Source: Nitriliruptoria bacterium (lineage in GTDB: Bacteria; Actinomycetota; Nitriliruptoria; Euzebyales; Egibacteraceae). From it: a stretch of 48,629 nucleotides of DNA. The notes under the pieces were generated by a model, which saw only the letters and a list, made by a program, of their open reading frames with translations, searched no databases and was not told the origin of the DNA. A program made the position numbers and the translations under genes. Position 1 is the first letter of the stretch. The number at the start of each line of letters is the position of its first letter. Shown in pieces: positions 35,319 to 48,595 of the stretch. The stretch covers positions 1 to 48,629 of the forward strand of contig PWER01000004.1 in assembly GCA_003553565.1 (NCBI GenBank), read 5' to 3'.

Positions 35319-35987
35319 TCAGCGCCAGCCCTGGACCTGCACGCAGACCTTGCGCGGGCGCGACTGGTCGAGCTCGATGAACATGATCCGCTGCCACTGG
35401 CCGAGCTCCATGGCGCCGCCCGAGACCGGCACGCTCTCCGAGGCCGCCCCCATCAGCATGTGCTTGATGTGGCTGTGGCCGTTGATCGGCTCGTCCTCTG
35501 CCGGGCCGGCCAGGGTCTCCGGGTCGCGGATCTCGAAGTCGTCGTGGCGGTAGTAGGCGCCTTCGGGGACCAGGCTCTTCATGAACAGGCGCAGATCCTC
35601 GAGGAAGCACGTCTCCTTCTCGTTGATCCGCACCGCGCAGGTCGTGTGGCGGCTGAACACCGTGAGCGTGCCCTCGCGGATGCCGCTGTCGGCGACCAGC
35701 GCGGCGCAGGCGTCGGTCACGTCCACGACGTCGAACAGCCGCTCGGTGACCAGGCCGAGCGTGCGCCGCGCCATGACCGGCTGGAGGTCGGCGAGCTCCA
35801 CCACCTCGTCCTCGACGTGGTGCAGCGCGGTCGACGCCGCGCCGTCGGCGACGGGGCCGCCGTTGGTGTGGGGCCTGCCGTGGCCGTTGCCGTTGGTGGC
35901 GGCGGCGCCGAGCCCGTGCGGGGCTGCGCCGTTGGACGAGGCGCCCATGTCGTGCGCAGAGCGTGAGTGCGGAGACGGCTGGGGCAC
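35319..35987 (-). CDS. YjbQ/UPF0047 family protein with N-terminal extension
   Basis: A 222-residue protein. The C-terminal 148 residues are a full YjbQ domain: GTLTVFSRHTTCAVRINEKE, then EPINGHSHIKHMLMG, VPVSGGAMELGQWQRI and FIELDQSRPRKV. YjbQ proteins show weak thiamin-phosphate-synthase-like activity in vitro, and their true role is unsettled. The first 70 or so residues are a Gly/Asn/His/Ala-rich low-complexity tail not normal for the family. The GTG at 35987 is chosen for its AAGGA seven bases upstream; an ATG at 35948 is an alternative. It is probably the last gene of the crtE-crtI-crtB operon (19 bp after crtB). Confidence 0.85.
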   Translation of the reverse strand: MPQPSPHSRSAHDMGASSNGAAPHGLGAAATNGNGHGRPHTNGGPVADGAASTALHHVEDEVVELADLQPVMARRTLGLVTERLFDVVDVTDACAALVADSGIREGTLTVFSRHTTCAVRINEKETCFLEDLRLFMKSLVPEGAYYRHDDFEIRDPETLAGPAEDEPINGHSHIKHMLMGAASESVPVSGGAMELGQWQRIMFIELDQSRPRKVCVQVQGWR

Positions 35988-36006
35988 GCTGCTGTCCTTC
36001 GCTCGC

Positions 36007-37077
36007 TTACTCGGTGTGGGACGCGGCTGCGGGTGCCACCCGCGGGGAGACGGTCGCCGCTTGGGGTGTCCGTCGCTTGAACGTCCATGCTGGCACGTCG
36101 CCGCACGTCGGGCCACACGAGGGCGCGACCAGCTCGCGAAGCGTGATCGCCAGGCGGCGCCCGCGTGGCACGGCAGCGCGCCGCTGGAAGACCTGCCAGT
36201 CGTGACGCTCGAGGTCGTCGAGGATGCCGGCGTAGAGGCGGTGGGCGATGCGGATGCTGGTGCGCGAGCGCGGCGGCAGCAGCGCCCAGCCGCGCTCCGC
36301 GCGCCGGTAGAGCACCCGGGTGCGGGCGGCCTCGAAAGCGAGCAGGCGGCGCATCCGAGGACCCACGCGGCGGGCGTGGAAGTCCCACTCGGAGACGCCG
36401 AAGCGCTCGAGGTCCTCGAGCGGCAGGTAGATCCGCCCGCGGTCCCAGTCCTCGGCGACGTCACGGAGGAAGTTGGTGAGCTGGAAGGCCAGCCCGAGGT
36501 CCATGGCCGGCTGGCGGGCCGCCGCGGCGTCGGCGCGCAGCACCGGCAGCATCATCGTGCCGATCACCGCCGCCGACCCGTGCATGTAGGCCACGAGGTC
36601 GGCGTAGGTCGGATAGCGGGTGACCGTGAGGTCCATGGCCATGGACCGCAGGAACGCGCGCACGTCCTCATGGGCGATGCCCAGCACGTCGACGGTGTGG
36701 GCCATCGCCCGCAGCACCGGGTCCTCGGGTGCGCGGCCGAAGGCCAGGGCGTCCAGGAACTCCGCGCTCCACGACTCCAGCGCGGCGCGCCGCTGCGCGG
36801 GGTCCCAGTCCAGGGCCAGGTGGTCGACGAGGTCGTCGGCGTAGCGGGCGAAGCCGTACAGCGCCCAGACGTGCGGTCGCCGCTCGGCCGGTAGGAACCG
36901 GGTCGCGTGATAGTAGGTGCGACCGTGCGCGGCGTGGAGTCGCCGGCAGGCCTCGTAGCAGTCCTCGAGGGTGCGCGCGCGACCCTCGAGGGCATCGGCC
37001 ACGAGCTCCGGGGAGGGCGGGGGGTGCGCATAGCCCCCCGCGGTGGTGGCCCCGCCGGCGAGCTGCTCGACGCTCAT
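36007..37077 (-). CDS. crtB: Phytoene/squalene synthase family protein
   Basis: A 356-residue head-to-head prenyl synthase, probably condensing two geranylgeranyl diphosphates to phytoene. Both Asp-rich magnesium motifs are present: YADDLVDHLAL near residue 80 and LRDVAEDWDRGRIYLP near 215. The trans-isoprenyl signature QLTNFLRDVAEDW is also seen. The length exceeds the usual 300-310 because of a C-terminal tail rich in basic residues. The start overlaps the crtI stop (ATGA, 37074-37077). It has a TAA stop, unusual in this window. Squalene synthase is less likely given adjacent crtI. Confidence 0.92.
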   Translation of the reverse strand: MSVEQLAGGATTAGGYAHPPPSPELVADALEGRARTLEDCYEACRRLHAAHGRTYYHATRFLPAERRPHVWALYGFARYADDLVDHLALDWDPAQRRAALESWSAEFLDALAFGRAPEDPVLRAMAHTVDVLGIAHEDVRAFLRSMAMDLTVTRYPTYADLVAYMHGSAAVIGTMMLPVLRADAAAARQPAMDLGLAFQLTNFLRDVAEDWDRGRIYLPLEDLERFGVSEWDFHARRVGPRMRRLLAFEAARTRVLYRRAERGWALLPPRSRTSIRIAHRLYAGILDDLERHDWQVFQRRAAVPRGRRLAITLRELVAPSCGPTCGDVPAWTFKRRTPQAATVSPRVAPAAASHTE

Positions 37078-38621
37078 GCGCCCCCGGGCCGGGTGGCGCC
37101 CAACTGGTCGGCGACGCGCTCGGCGGCGAGCTTGCCGGAGTAGAGCACCATCGGCACGCCCACCCCGGGGGTGGTGCCCGATCCCACGAAGACCACGCCG
37201 TCGACCTTCGGGGCGACGTTGCGGGGGCGGAACGGGCCCGTCTGGAACAGGTGGTGGCTGGCTGCGAACGGCGTGCCCGCCGCCATGCCCTGCCGCTCCC
37301 AGTCGCGCGGGGTGACCGCCCACGCCTCCTGGGTCGCGGCGCGCACCGGCCCGTACCCGGCGGCCTCCATCCGGTCGATGGCCTGCTCGATCTCGCGTGG
37401 CGCGTGGGCGTCCCAGTCGAGCTCGCGCCCCGCCGGACCCTCCAGGTTGGGAGCCGGCACCAGCACGTAGCCCACGGCACCGCCCGCGGGGGCGAGGTCG
37501 GGCTCCCCCAGCGTCGACACCGTCAGGAACCAGGAGGGGTCGCGCTGCAGCCTGCCGCCCAGCAGGTCGTCGAAGCTGGCCTTGTAGTCCTCGGCGAAGT
37601 GGATGTTGTGATGCTCCGCGCCCTCGGGGTGGCGGTCGAGGCCGAGGTGGACCACCACGCACGAGGGGGAGTAGGTCAGCTTGCGCACCCGCCGCGGCGT
37701 GGCCTCCTCGGGCAGCAGGTCGCGGTAGGCGATCGGCAGGTCGGGGTTGAGCACGACGGCGTCAGCGGGGATGTGCTCGCCCCCGGCGGTGACCACGCCG
37801 CGCGCCCGGCCCTCGCGCACGTCGACGCGCTCCACCGGGGTGGACAGGCGCACGTCGACGCCGGCGCGTCGCGCGAGGTCGGCCAGCGCGGTGCTGACCG
37901 CGTGGATGCCCCCGTCGACGCTGTACACGCCGCGCACCGAGTCCATGTAGGCGATGACCGCGTAGATGCCCAGGGCCTCGTAGGGGCTCATGCCGGCGTA
38001 CATCGCCTGGAAGGTGAACAGGCGCCGCAGCCGCCAGTCGGTGAGGTGGCTGGCCACCAGCGGGTAGAGGCGCCGCAGGCCACCGAGGCGGGCGAGCTTG
38101 AGCAGCGGCCCGGGCTTGGCCATGTCGAGCACGCTGTCGAAGTTCGCGTCGATGAAGTCGGGCAGCTCGGTGTCGTAGAGCTCGCGCAGGTGACGGGTGA
38201 AGGCCACGAAGCGGTCGGCCTCCTCGGCGCCGATGATCGCGCGCACCTCGTCGGTCATCTGCTCGACAGTGCCGCGCACCGACAGCTCGCTGCCGTCGTG
38301 GAACACCGCGCGGTAGGCCGGGTCGAGGCGGTGCATGGTGAGGTGGTCGCTCATGTCCTCGCCGGCAGCGGCGAACACGTCGGCGACCAGCTCCGGCATG
38401 GTCATGATCTGCGGGCCGGTGTCGAACTGGAAGCCGCCGCGCTCGACGCGGCCGGCCCGCCCTCCGGGCTGGTCCTCGCGCTCCACCAGCGTCACGTCGG
38501 CGCCGTCGGCGGCCAGGCGCACCGCTGCGGACAGGCCGCCGAGGCCGGCGCCGACCACGACGACGCGACGGCCGCCGGTGGGGGCCCCGGCCGGGCCGGT
38601 GGGCGCGTGGGTGCTCGTCAT
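37074..38621 (-). CDS. crtI: Phytoene desaturase (CrtI-type)
   Basis: A 515-residue FAD-dependent carotene desaturase. The N-terminal dinucleotide fold is VVVGAGLGGLSAAVRLAADG, followed by EREDQPGGRAGR. The C-terminal FAD-contact motif typical of CrtI is VGSGTTPGVGVPMVLYSGKL. It desaturates phytoene, probably to lycopene or neurosporene; the number of steps cannot be told. The ATG at 38621 has GAGGAGGATC upstream. It is the second gene of the crt operon, 48 bp after the prenyl synthase and coupled to crtB. Confidence 0.94.
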   Translation of the reverse strand: MTSTHAPTGPAGAPTGGRRVVVVGAGLGGLSAAVRLAADGADVTLVEREDQPGGRAGRVERGGFQFDTGPQIMTMPELVADVFAAAGEDMSDHLTMHRLDPAYRAVFHDGSELSVRGTVEQMTDEVRAIIGAEEADRFVAFTRHLRELYDTELPDFIDANFDSVLDMAKPGPLLKLARLGGLRRLYPLVASHLTDWRLRRLFTFQAMYAGMSPYEALGIYAVIAYMDSVRGVYSVDGGIHAVSTALADLARRAGVDVRLSTPVERVDVREGRARGVVTAGGEHIPADAVVLNPDLPIAYRDLLPEEATPRRVRKLTYSPSCVVVHLGLDRHPEGAEHHNIHFAEDYKASFDDLLGGRLQRDPSWFLTVSTLGEPDLAPAGGAVGYVLVPAPNLEGPAGRELDWDAHAPREIEQAIDRMEAAGYGPVRAATQEAWAVTPRDWERQGMAAGTPFAASHHLFQTGPFRPRNVAPKVDGVVFVGSGTTPGVGVPMVLYSGKLAAERVADQLGATRPGGA

Positions 38622-38669
38622 GTCGATCCTCCTCGGCAGGCGTGCGACGGCGATGGCTGCTCGCGGGCT

Positions 38670-39785
38670 CTAGCGGTCCCGGCACACCGCGCGCTCGGCG
38701 AGCGCGGCGAGCGCGGTGCGTGCGGGCTCGGAGACCGAGGCGACTGCGGCGTGGGCGCGCTCGCGGCGCTGCTGCACCAGCTGCTCGACGGCGTCCCGCG
38801 CACCCGAGTCGGCGATGATGCGGCGCAGCTCGGCGGCACCCTCCTCGTCGAGGTCGGGATCGCCGAGGCCTGCCGCGAGCCGGTCGCGGTCGCGGGGGTC
38901 AGCCTGCTCGAGCGCGCGCAGGACCAGCAGCGTGCGCTTGCCCTCACGCAGGTCGTCGGCGACGCCCTTGCCGGTGACGTCGGGGTCGCCGAACACCCCG
39001 AGCAGGTCGTCGCGCAGCTGGAAGGCGACGCCGACGGCGTCGCCGTAGGCCTCCAGCGCCGCATCGAGGCCCTCGTGCGAGCCCGCCAGCGCCGCACCCA
39101 GCTGCAGCGGGCGCGTGACCGTGTAGCGCCCGGACTTCAGCAGCGCCACGCGCAGGGCGTCGTCCTGGTCGGCCGCGGGCAGATCGGCCAGGCGCAGGTC
39201 GAGGTACTGCCCCGCCATGACCTCGACCCGCAGGTCGGAGAACACGCGCCGGGCGCGATCCAGGGCCGCGGCATCCATCGGCGCCTCGTCCAGCAGCCGG
39301 TCGGCCCACACGAACAGCAGGTCGCCGGCGAGCACCGCGCCCCCGATGCCGAACCAGTCCCGGTCGCCTTCGAGGGCCTCGGCGTCGTGCTGTCCGGCGA
39401 GGGCTCGGTGGACGGTGGGCCGGCCGCGCCGCTCGTCGCCGCGGTCCATGACGTCGTCGTGGACCAGCGCGAAGGCGTGGAGCAGCTCCACGCCCGCCGC
39501 CACGTGCCACACGCCCTCGTCGTGGTCCGCGCCGGCGGCGCGGTGTCCCCAGTACACGAAGGCCGGGCGCAGGCGCTTGCCGGACGCCACGAAGGCGGCG
39601 AGCTCGTCGCCGAGCGGGCCCAGTGCGGGATCCAGCGCCCGCAGCTCGGCGACCCGCGCGGGCACGAACGCGGCGAGCAGGGCATCGATGGCGCTGCCGA
39701 CGCCGCCCAGCGGGTCATCGGTGGCGGGCTCGGCCCGCAGCCGCGCTGGGTCGGGGGCCTCGGTGAGGGTGGGACTTCGTGTCAT
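38670..39785 (-). CDS. crtE: Polyprenyl synthetase, probable geranylgeranyl diphosphate synthase
   Basis: A 371-residue trans-prenyltransferase. The first Asp-rich motif is LVHDDVMDRGDERRG (about 135-150). The second is FQLRDDLLGVFGD (about 260-272). GKRLRP at about 85 binds pyrophosphate. Clustering with crtI and crtB supports formation of C20 geranylgeranyl diphosphate, though the same fold makes longer quinone tails. The ATG at 39785 is used. About 80 bp upstream TACCGT (39869-39874, minus strand) may be the -10 of the crt operon. Confidence 0.88.
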   Translation of the reverse strand: MTRSPTLTEAPDPARLRAEPATDDPLGGVGSAIDALLAAFVPARVAELRALDPALGPLGDELAAFVASGKRLRPAFVYWGHRAAGADHDEGVWHVAAGVELLHAFALVHDDVMDRGDERRGRPTVHRALAGQHDAEALEGDRDWFGIGGAVLAGDLLFVWADRLLDEAPMDAAALDRARRVFSDLRVEVMAGQYLDLRLADLPAADQDDALRVALLKSGRYTVTRPLQLGAALAGSHEGLDAALEAYGDAVGVAFQLRDDLLGVFGDPDVTGKGVADDLREGKRTLLVLRALEQADPRDRDRLAAGLGDPDLDEEGAAELRRIIADSGARDAVEQLVQQRRERAHAAVASVSEPARTALAALAERAVCRDR

Positions 39786-39910
39786 CGACGCGTCGACGCC
39801 TTCGCCTGTCACCGGTGGAGGGCCCGCCCGCGCAGATCGCGTGCCGACCGCAGGGTCACGACGGCGCCACGGTACCGCTCGCGGCCACGGGCGCGTCGAC
39901 GCGGGCAACG

Positions 39911-39966
39911 GCGGCGCACCCGCCGTGGCGCGCCGCGTCAGCGGCGCACCCGCCGTGGCGCGCCGC
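39911..39966. repeat. Duplicated 26-bp GC-rich element after gatB
   Basis: Two identical 26-bp copies (39911-39936 and 39941-39966) are separated by GTCA and end two bases before the gatB stop. Each can fold on itself imperfectly through GCGGCGC/GCGCCGC-type pairing. They could act as a tandem terminator for gatB; a replication-slippage duplication is equally possible. Confidence 0.6.
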
Positions 39967-39968
39967 CA

Positions 39969-41429
39969 TCAGCCCGAGAGCCGGGAGCGCAGCAGCTCGT
40001 TGACCAGCTGCGGGTTGGCCTTGCCCTGGGTGGCCTTCATGACCGCGCCGACCAGGGCGCCGATCGCCTTGTCGTTGCCGTCGCGGACCTTCTGGGCCGC
40101 GTCGGGCTGCTCGGCGATGACCTGGTCGACGACCGCCTCCAACGCGCCCGTGTCGCTGATCTGCTCCAGGCCGCGGTCGCTGGCGACCCGCCGCGGGCTG
40201 CCCTCGCCGGCCAGCGTGCCCTCGAGGACCTCGCGGGCGAGCTTCTTGGACAGGGTGCCCTCGGCGACCAGCGCGATGAGCTCGGCGAGGTCAGCCCCGG
40301 CCAGCGGCACCTCGGCCGGCTCCAGGCCCCGCTCACCGGCCCAGCCGGCCACCTCGTTGGTGAGCCAGTTCGCCGCCTCGACCGGGTCGGCGCCCTCGCC
40401 CAGCGCGGCGTCGAGCACCGGCGTCAGGCCGGCGGCGACGATCGTGCGGGCGGCCTCGGCCGGCACCCCGAGCTCGGCGAGGCGGGTGCGCGTGGCCGCC
40501 GGCAGCTCGGGCAGGTCGGCGGCGAGCTGGTCGATCCAGGTCTGGTCGGGCTCGAGCGGGACGAGGTCGGGGTCGGGGAAGTAGCGGTAGTCCTCGGTGG
40601 CCTCCTTGGTGCGCAGCAGCTGGGTGCGGCCGGCGTCCTCGTCCCAGTGGCGTGTCTGCTGCTGGACCGCCTCGCCCGCCGTGATCAGCGCGACCTGGCG
40701 CTCGGCCTCGTGCTCGATGGCGCGGCCGAGGCTGCGCAGGCTGTTGAGGTTCTTGATCTCGCAGCGGGTGCCCGGCTCGCCGCCGCGCGGGCGGACGCTG
40801 ACGTTGGCGTCGCAGCGCATCGCCCCCTCCTCGAGGCGCGCGTCGCTGATGCCCAGCGCCAGCACGATCGCGCGCAGCTCGGCGAGGTAGGCCCGCGCCT
40901 CCTCCGCCGAGCGCAGGTCGGGCTCGGAGACGATCTCCAGCAGCGGGATGCCCGCGCGGTTGTAGTCGACCAGCGAGTGGTCGGCGCCGTGGATGCGCCC
41001 CGAGCCACCCACGTGGAGGCTCTTGCCGGTGTCCTCCTCCATGTGCACCCGCGTGATGCCCACGCGCTTGCTGCCGCCCTGCCCGTCGGGGACCTCCAGC
41101 ACGCCGCCGGAGCACAGCGGCACGTCGTACTGGGAGATCTGATAGTTCTTGGGCATGTCGGGATAGAAGTAGTTCTTGCGGTGGAACTGGCTGGTCGGCG
41201 CGATCTCGGAGCCGAGGGCGAGGCCCAGGCGGATCGCGCTCTCGACGGCGCCGCGGTTGGCCACCGGCAGGCTGCCGGGCTGGCCCAGGCACACCGGGCA
41301 CACGCGGGTGTTGGGCGCGCCGCCGAAGTCGGTGGGGCAGGCGCAGAACATCTTGGTGCGCGTGGACAGCTCGACGTGGACCTCGAGGCCGACGACGAGC
41401 TCCCAGTCGGTGGCGGTGGCAGCGCTCAT
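39969..41429 (-). CDS. gatB: Asp-tRNA(Asn)/Glu-tRNA(Gln) amidotransferase subunit B
   Basis: The 486-residue kinase/tRNA-binding subunit of the GatCAB complex, which corrects mischarged Glu-tRNA(Gln) and/or Asp-tRNA(Asn). The N-terminal cradle contains the zinc-binding [11 protein letters not shown] and [12 protein letters not shown]. The signature [16 protein letters not shown] is intact. The C-terminal YqeY-like tail ([20 protein letters not shown]) is present. The ATG at 41429 has AGGAGCAGGGG upstream. It is last of gatC-gatA-gatB, 31 bp after gatA. Confidence 0.97.
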   Translation of the reverse strand: MSAATATDWELVVGLEVHVELSTRTKMFCACPTDFGGAPNTRVCPVCLGQPGSLPVANRGAVESAIRLGLALGSEIAPTSQFHRKNYFYPDMPKNYQISQYDVPLCSGGVLEVPDGQGGSKRVGITRVHMEEDTGKSLHVGGSGRIHGADHSLVDYNRAGIPLLEIVSEPDLRSAEEARAYLAELRAIVLALGISDARLEEGAMRCDANVSVRPRGGEPGTRCEIKNLNSLRSLGRAIEHEAERQVALITAGEAVQQQTRHWDEDAGRTQLLRTKEATEDYRYFPDPDLVPLEPDQTWIDQLAADLPELPAATRTRLAELGVPAEAARTIVAAGLTPVLDAALGEGADPVEAANWLTNEVAGWAGERGLEPAEVPLAGADLAELIALVAEGTLSKKLAREVLEGTLAGEGSPRRVASDRGLEQISDTGALEAVVDQVIAEQPDAAQKVRDGNDKAIGALVGAVMKATQGKANPQLVNELLRSRLSG

Positions 41430-41460
41430 CCCCTGCTCCTGTTCGTGCCGTGCCGAGGGC

Positions 41461-42941
<1,481 letters not shown>

Positions 42942-42945
<4 letters not shown>

Positions 42946-43298
42946 GGGCGCTCCTCCCCGGTGCTGGTCCAGGCCCCGTCGTCGGCGGGTGCAGGCCCGG
43001 CGGCGCTCTCGTCGCCGACGATGCGGGGCACGCGGAACCGGCCGTCCTCCGCGGCCGGGGCGGGCGCGAGGGCCTCGTCGGGGGCCAGCCCGTCGACGGG
43101 CTCGTCGTCGCGGAGCACGTTGGCCGGGCGCGCCGGATGGGTCATCGGCGGCACGTCCTGCGTGGCGACCTCGCCGACCTGCTCGGCGTAGTCGAGGATC
43201 TCGGCGAGCTGGGTGCGGAAGGCGGCGACCTCCTCGTCGCTCAGCGCGAGCCGCGCCAGCCGCGCGACATGGCGGACCTGCTGTTCGCTCAACGCCAC
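42942..43298 (-). CDS. gatC: Asp-tRNA(Asn)/Glu-tRNA(Gln) amidotransferase subunit C
   Basis: The 118-residue small stabilising subunit. The conserved N-terminal helices [20 protein letters not shown] and the linker [13 protein letters not shown] are typical. The C terminus is longer and more acidic than most. The GTG at 43298 is chosen for AGGAGC nine bases upstream; the open frame further upstream is Arg-rich. It is the first gene of the gatCAB operon, 86 bp downstream of the ligA stop in the same direction. Confidence 0.95.
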
Positions 43299-43384
43299 GG
43301 GGGGTGCTCCTGTGCGCGGGTGCCTGCCGGACGCGGTCACGCTAGCGCGCGGCGGCCGCGACGTGCCAGCAGCCCGGCACCGGT

Positions 43385-46610
<3,226 letters not shown>

Positions 46611-46616
46611 GCGGCC

Positions 46617-46622
46617 ACCGTA
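46617..46622 (-). promoter_or_regulatory. -10 box, leaderless mnmA start
   Basis: TACGGT on the minus strand ends six bases before the mnmA ATG. The 16-bp perfect palindrome ACCGGCCCGGGCCGGT (46640-46655) overlaps the place of the -35 box. Confidence 0.55.
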
Positions 46623-46674
46623 CCGAGCGGCGGAGCGCGACCGGCCCGGGCCGGTGCGGCAGCTTGCCTGGCGC

Positions 46675-46777
46675 TGTGTCGTGAGGCCATCGCCTGCCGA
46701 GGTGTCGGCGACACACCTGGGTGAGCGCTCGGATGCCGTGTCCCACCCGCCTCGGCGATCGACGGCACCACGACACA
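46675..46777. repeat. Long imperfect inverted repeat between desulfurase and mnmA genes
   Basis: Two 30-nt arms (46675-46704 and 46748-46777) match as inverted copies at 23 of 30 positions, including a 9-bp (TGTGTCGTG) and a 7-bp (GCCGAGG) block. The 43-nt centre holds further small repeats. It could be a structured RNA, a degenerate palindromic mobile element, or a terminator of the desulfurase gene. Confidence 0.55.
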
Positions 46778-46785
46778 CCGGATGA

Positions 46786-46850
46786 GAGGCAGGGAGAGGC
46801 AGGGGGAGGCAGGGGGTGGGTCAGAGGGAGGGCAGGGCGTGGGGGCCGCG
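46786..46850 (+). repeat. G-rich tandem 10-bp repeats
   Basis: Three copies of GAGGCAGGGR (46786-46815) lead into further G-runs up to about 46850. At least six tracts of three or more Gs lie on the plus strand, a quadruplex-capable pattern. It sits directly downstream of the desulfurase stop. Confidence 0.55.
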
Positions 46851-46858
46851 GCGTGTGC

Positions 46859-48013
46859 CTAGGCGAACCCGCCGCCGGCGCCGCGCAGCCGGTCCACCGC
46901 CGCCGCGAAGGCCGTGGCTGCCGTGTCGACGTCGTCCTCGGACGTGTCGAGGCCGCAGGTCAGGCGCAGGTGGCCGGTGCCCTCGAGCGGGGCGCCCATC
47001 GCGGCGAGCACGTGGCTCGGCTCGGCCGCGCCCGACTGGCACGCCGACCCCGTGGAGGCGGCCACCCCGGCGGCGTCCAGCGCCAGCAGCAGCGCCTCGC
47101 CATCGACGCCGTCCACCGCGACGTGGGCGTTGTGGGGCAGCCGGCGATCCCGGCAGCCGTTCAACCGGACGCCGCCGGCGCGCTCGAGCCCGGTGAGCAG
47201 CCGGTCGCGGAGCCTCCGCAGCCGCGGGATCTCGTCCTCGGCGCGGGCAGCGGTGCGGGCGATCGCCTCCCCGCAGCCTGCGATCAGCGGGACCGCCAGC
47301 GTCCCCGAGCGCACCCCGCGCTCCTGCCCGCCGCCGTGGCTGAGCGGTGTGGCCGCAGCGCCGCGGCGCAGCACCCACACGCCGACGCCCTTGGGCCCGT
47401 TGATCTTGTGGGCAGTCAGCGCCACCGAGGTCGCCTGCCACGCGCCGATGTCGACCGGGGACCGGCCGAAGGCCTGGACGGCGTCGACGTGCAGGGCGAC
47501 GCCGCGCTCGGCGAGCGCCGGTCCGATCTCGGCGATCGGCTGGAGCGTGCCGACCTCGTTGTTGGCAGCCATCGCCGCCACCAGCACGGTGTCGTCGGTG
47601 ACGGCGTCGAGGAGTCGCTGCGGATCGACGATGCCGTCGCGCTCGGGCGGCACGACGGTCAGCGCGAAGCCCTGGTGGGTGGCCAGCCACTCGCAGGCCT
47701 CCAGGACGGCGTGGTGCTCGAGCGCGGTGGTGACCACGTGCTGGCCGCGGCCGGCCGCGCGCGCCGCCCACGCCAGCCCCTTCACCCCGGCGTTGTCGGC
47801 CTCGGTGCCCCCGGAGGTGAAGATCACCTCAAGCGGGTCGACCGCGAGAGCCTGCGCGACCTGCTCGCGGGCACGCTCCACCCCGGCGCGCGCGGCTTGG
47901 CCGAGGGCGTGCTGGCTGGAGGGGTTGCCGTGCGACTCGGTCAGCCACGGGCGCATCGCCTCGAGCACGGCTGGCTCGAGCGGCGTGGTGGCCGCATGGT
48001 CGAGGTTGATCAC
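46859..48013 (-). CDS. Cysteine desulfurase (NifS/IscS-like)
   Basis: A 384-residue class V aminotransferase-fold PLP enzyme that strips sulfur from cysteine. The PLP lysine is in ALTAHKINGPKGVG. The active-site cysteine is in STGSACQSGAAEPS, on a short loop as in NifS/IscS. HVDAVQAFG and LEHHAVLEACEW are also typical. The neighbouring mnmA suggests it supplies persulfide for tRNA thiolation; Fe-S cluster assembly is also possible, since no isc/suf genes are here. The GTG at 48013 lies seven bases behind TAGGGT without a Shine-Dalgarno. Confidence 0.93.
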   Translation of the reverse strand: MINLDHAATTPLEPAVLEAMRPWLTESHGNPSSQHALGQAARAGVERAREQVAQALAVDPLEVIFTSGGTEADNAGVKGLAWAARAAGRGQHVVTTALEHHAVLEACEWLATHQGFALTVVPPERDGIVDPQRLLDAVTDDTVLVAAMAANNEVGTLQPIAEIGPALAERGVALHVDAVQAFGRSPVDIGAWQATSVALTAHKINGPKGVGVWVLRRGAAATPLSHGGGQERGVRSGTLAVPLIAGCGEAIARTAARAEDEIPRLRRLRDRLLTGLERAGGVRLNGCRDRRLPHNAHVAVDGVDGEALLLALDAAGVAASTGSACQSGAAEPSHVLAAMGAPLEGTGHLRLTCGLDTSEDDVDTAATAFAAAVDRLRGAGGGFA

Positions 48014-48020
48014 CGCTCGC

Positions 48021-48026
48021 ACCCTA
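48021..48026 (-). promoter_or_regulatory. -10 box, leaderless desulfurase start
   Basis: TAGGGT on the minus strand ends seven bases before the GTG at 48013. Its first three bases are the TAG stop codon of the upstream GNAT gene. Confidence 0.55.
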
Positions 48027-48572
48027 CCGCAGCGGCAGGCGCCACCCCTCGAGCACCAGCCCCGGGAACGGCTCCCAGTCGAGGTCGCCGGCACGCGCGA
48101 ACCCGAGGTGCGCGTAGAGGCGGGCGGCCCGCACGTTGTCGGCGAGCACGTGCAGCACCAGACGCGCCACGCCCTGCTCGCGAGCCCGCTCCACGCAGGC
48201 GCGCACCAGCATCTGGGCGGCGCCTCGGCCCTGCTGGTCCGGGTCGACGGCGAGGAAGCGGAAGCTCGCCGCCTCCGGGTCGGCGTGCTCGGACAGCGGG
48301 TGGTCGTGCTCAGCGATGAAGGTGACGGTGCCCACGGGCCGATCCTCGGCGTCGACGGCCACCAGGACGTCGGCGACCGCTGCGTGGCGCGCCACGTCGC
48401 GCAGCTCGGCGCGGTAGCCCTCGCGAAGGCGCTCGCCGAGCTCGTGGGCGTAGGCGCGCTCGCGCAGCGCTGCGACCGTCCGGTGCTCGGCGGGTCGCAC
48501 CGGGCGCACCACGAGCCGGGGCCCGGGTGCGGTCAGCGGGGCGCGATGGGTCCTGGAGGCGTGGGCGCTCAC
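48024..48572 (-). CDS. GNAT-family N-acetyltransferase
   Basis: A 182-residue acetyltransferase. The acetyl-CoA loop is visible as QQGRGAAQMLVRACVERA after beta-strand ASFRFLAVDPD. The C-terminal NVRAARLYAHLGFARAGD is the usual GNAT motif B. The N-terminal 20 residues are a basic tail. The acceptor is unknown. The GTG at 48572 lies seven bases behind TACCGT. It ends 10 bp before the desulfurase start, so the two may also be cotranscribed. Confidence 0.85.
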   Translation of the reverse strand: MSAHASRTHRAPLTAPGPRLVVRPVRPAEHRTVAALRERAYAHELGERLREGYRAELRDVARHAAVADVLVAVDAEDRPVGTVTFIAEHDHPLSEHADPEAASFRFLAVDPDQQGRGAAQMLVRACVERAREQGVARLVLHVLADNVRAARLYAHLGFARAGDLDWEPFPGLVLEGWRLPLR

Positions 48573-48579
48573 CGTCGGA

Positions 48580-48585
48580 ACGGTA
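48580..48585 (-). promoter_or_regulatory. -10 box, leaderless GNAT start
   Basis: TACCGT on the minus strand ends seven bases before the GTG at 48572, with no Shine-Dalgarno in between. Confidence 0.5.
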
Positions 48586-48595
48586 GCGCCCGCGG

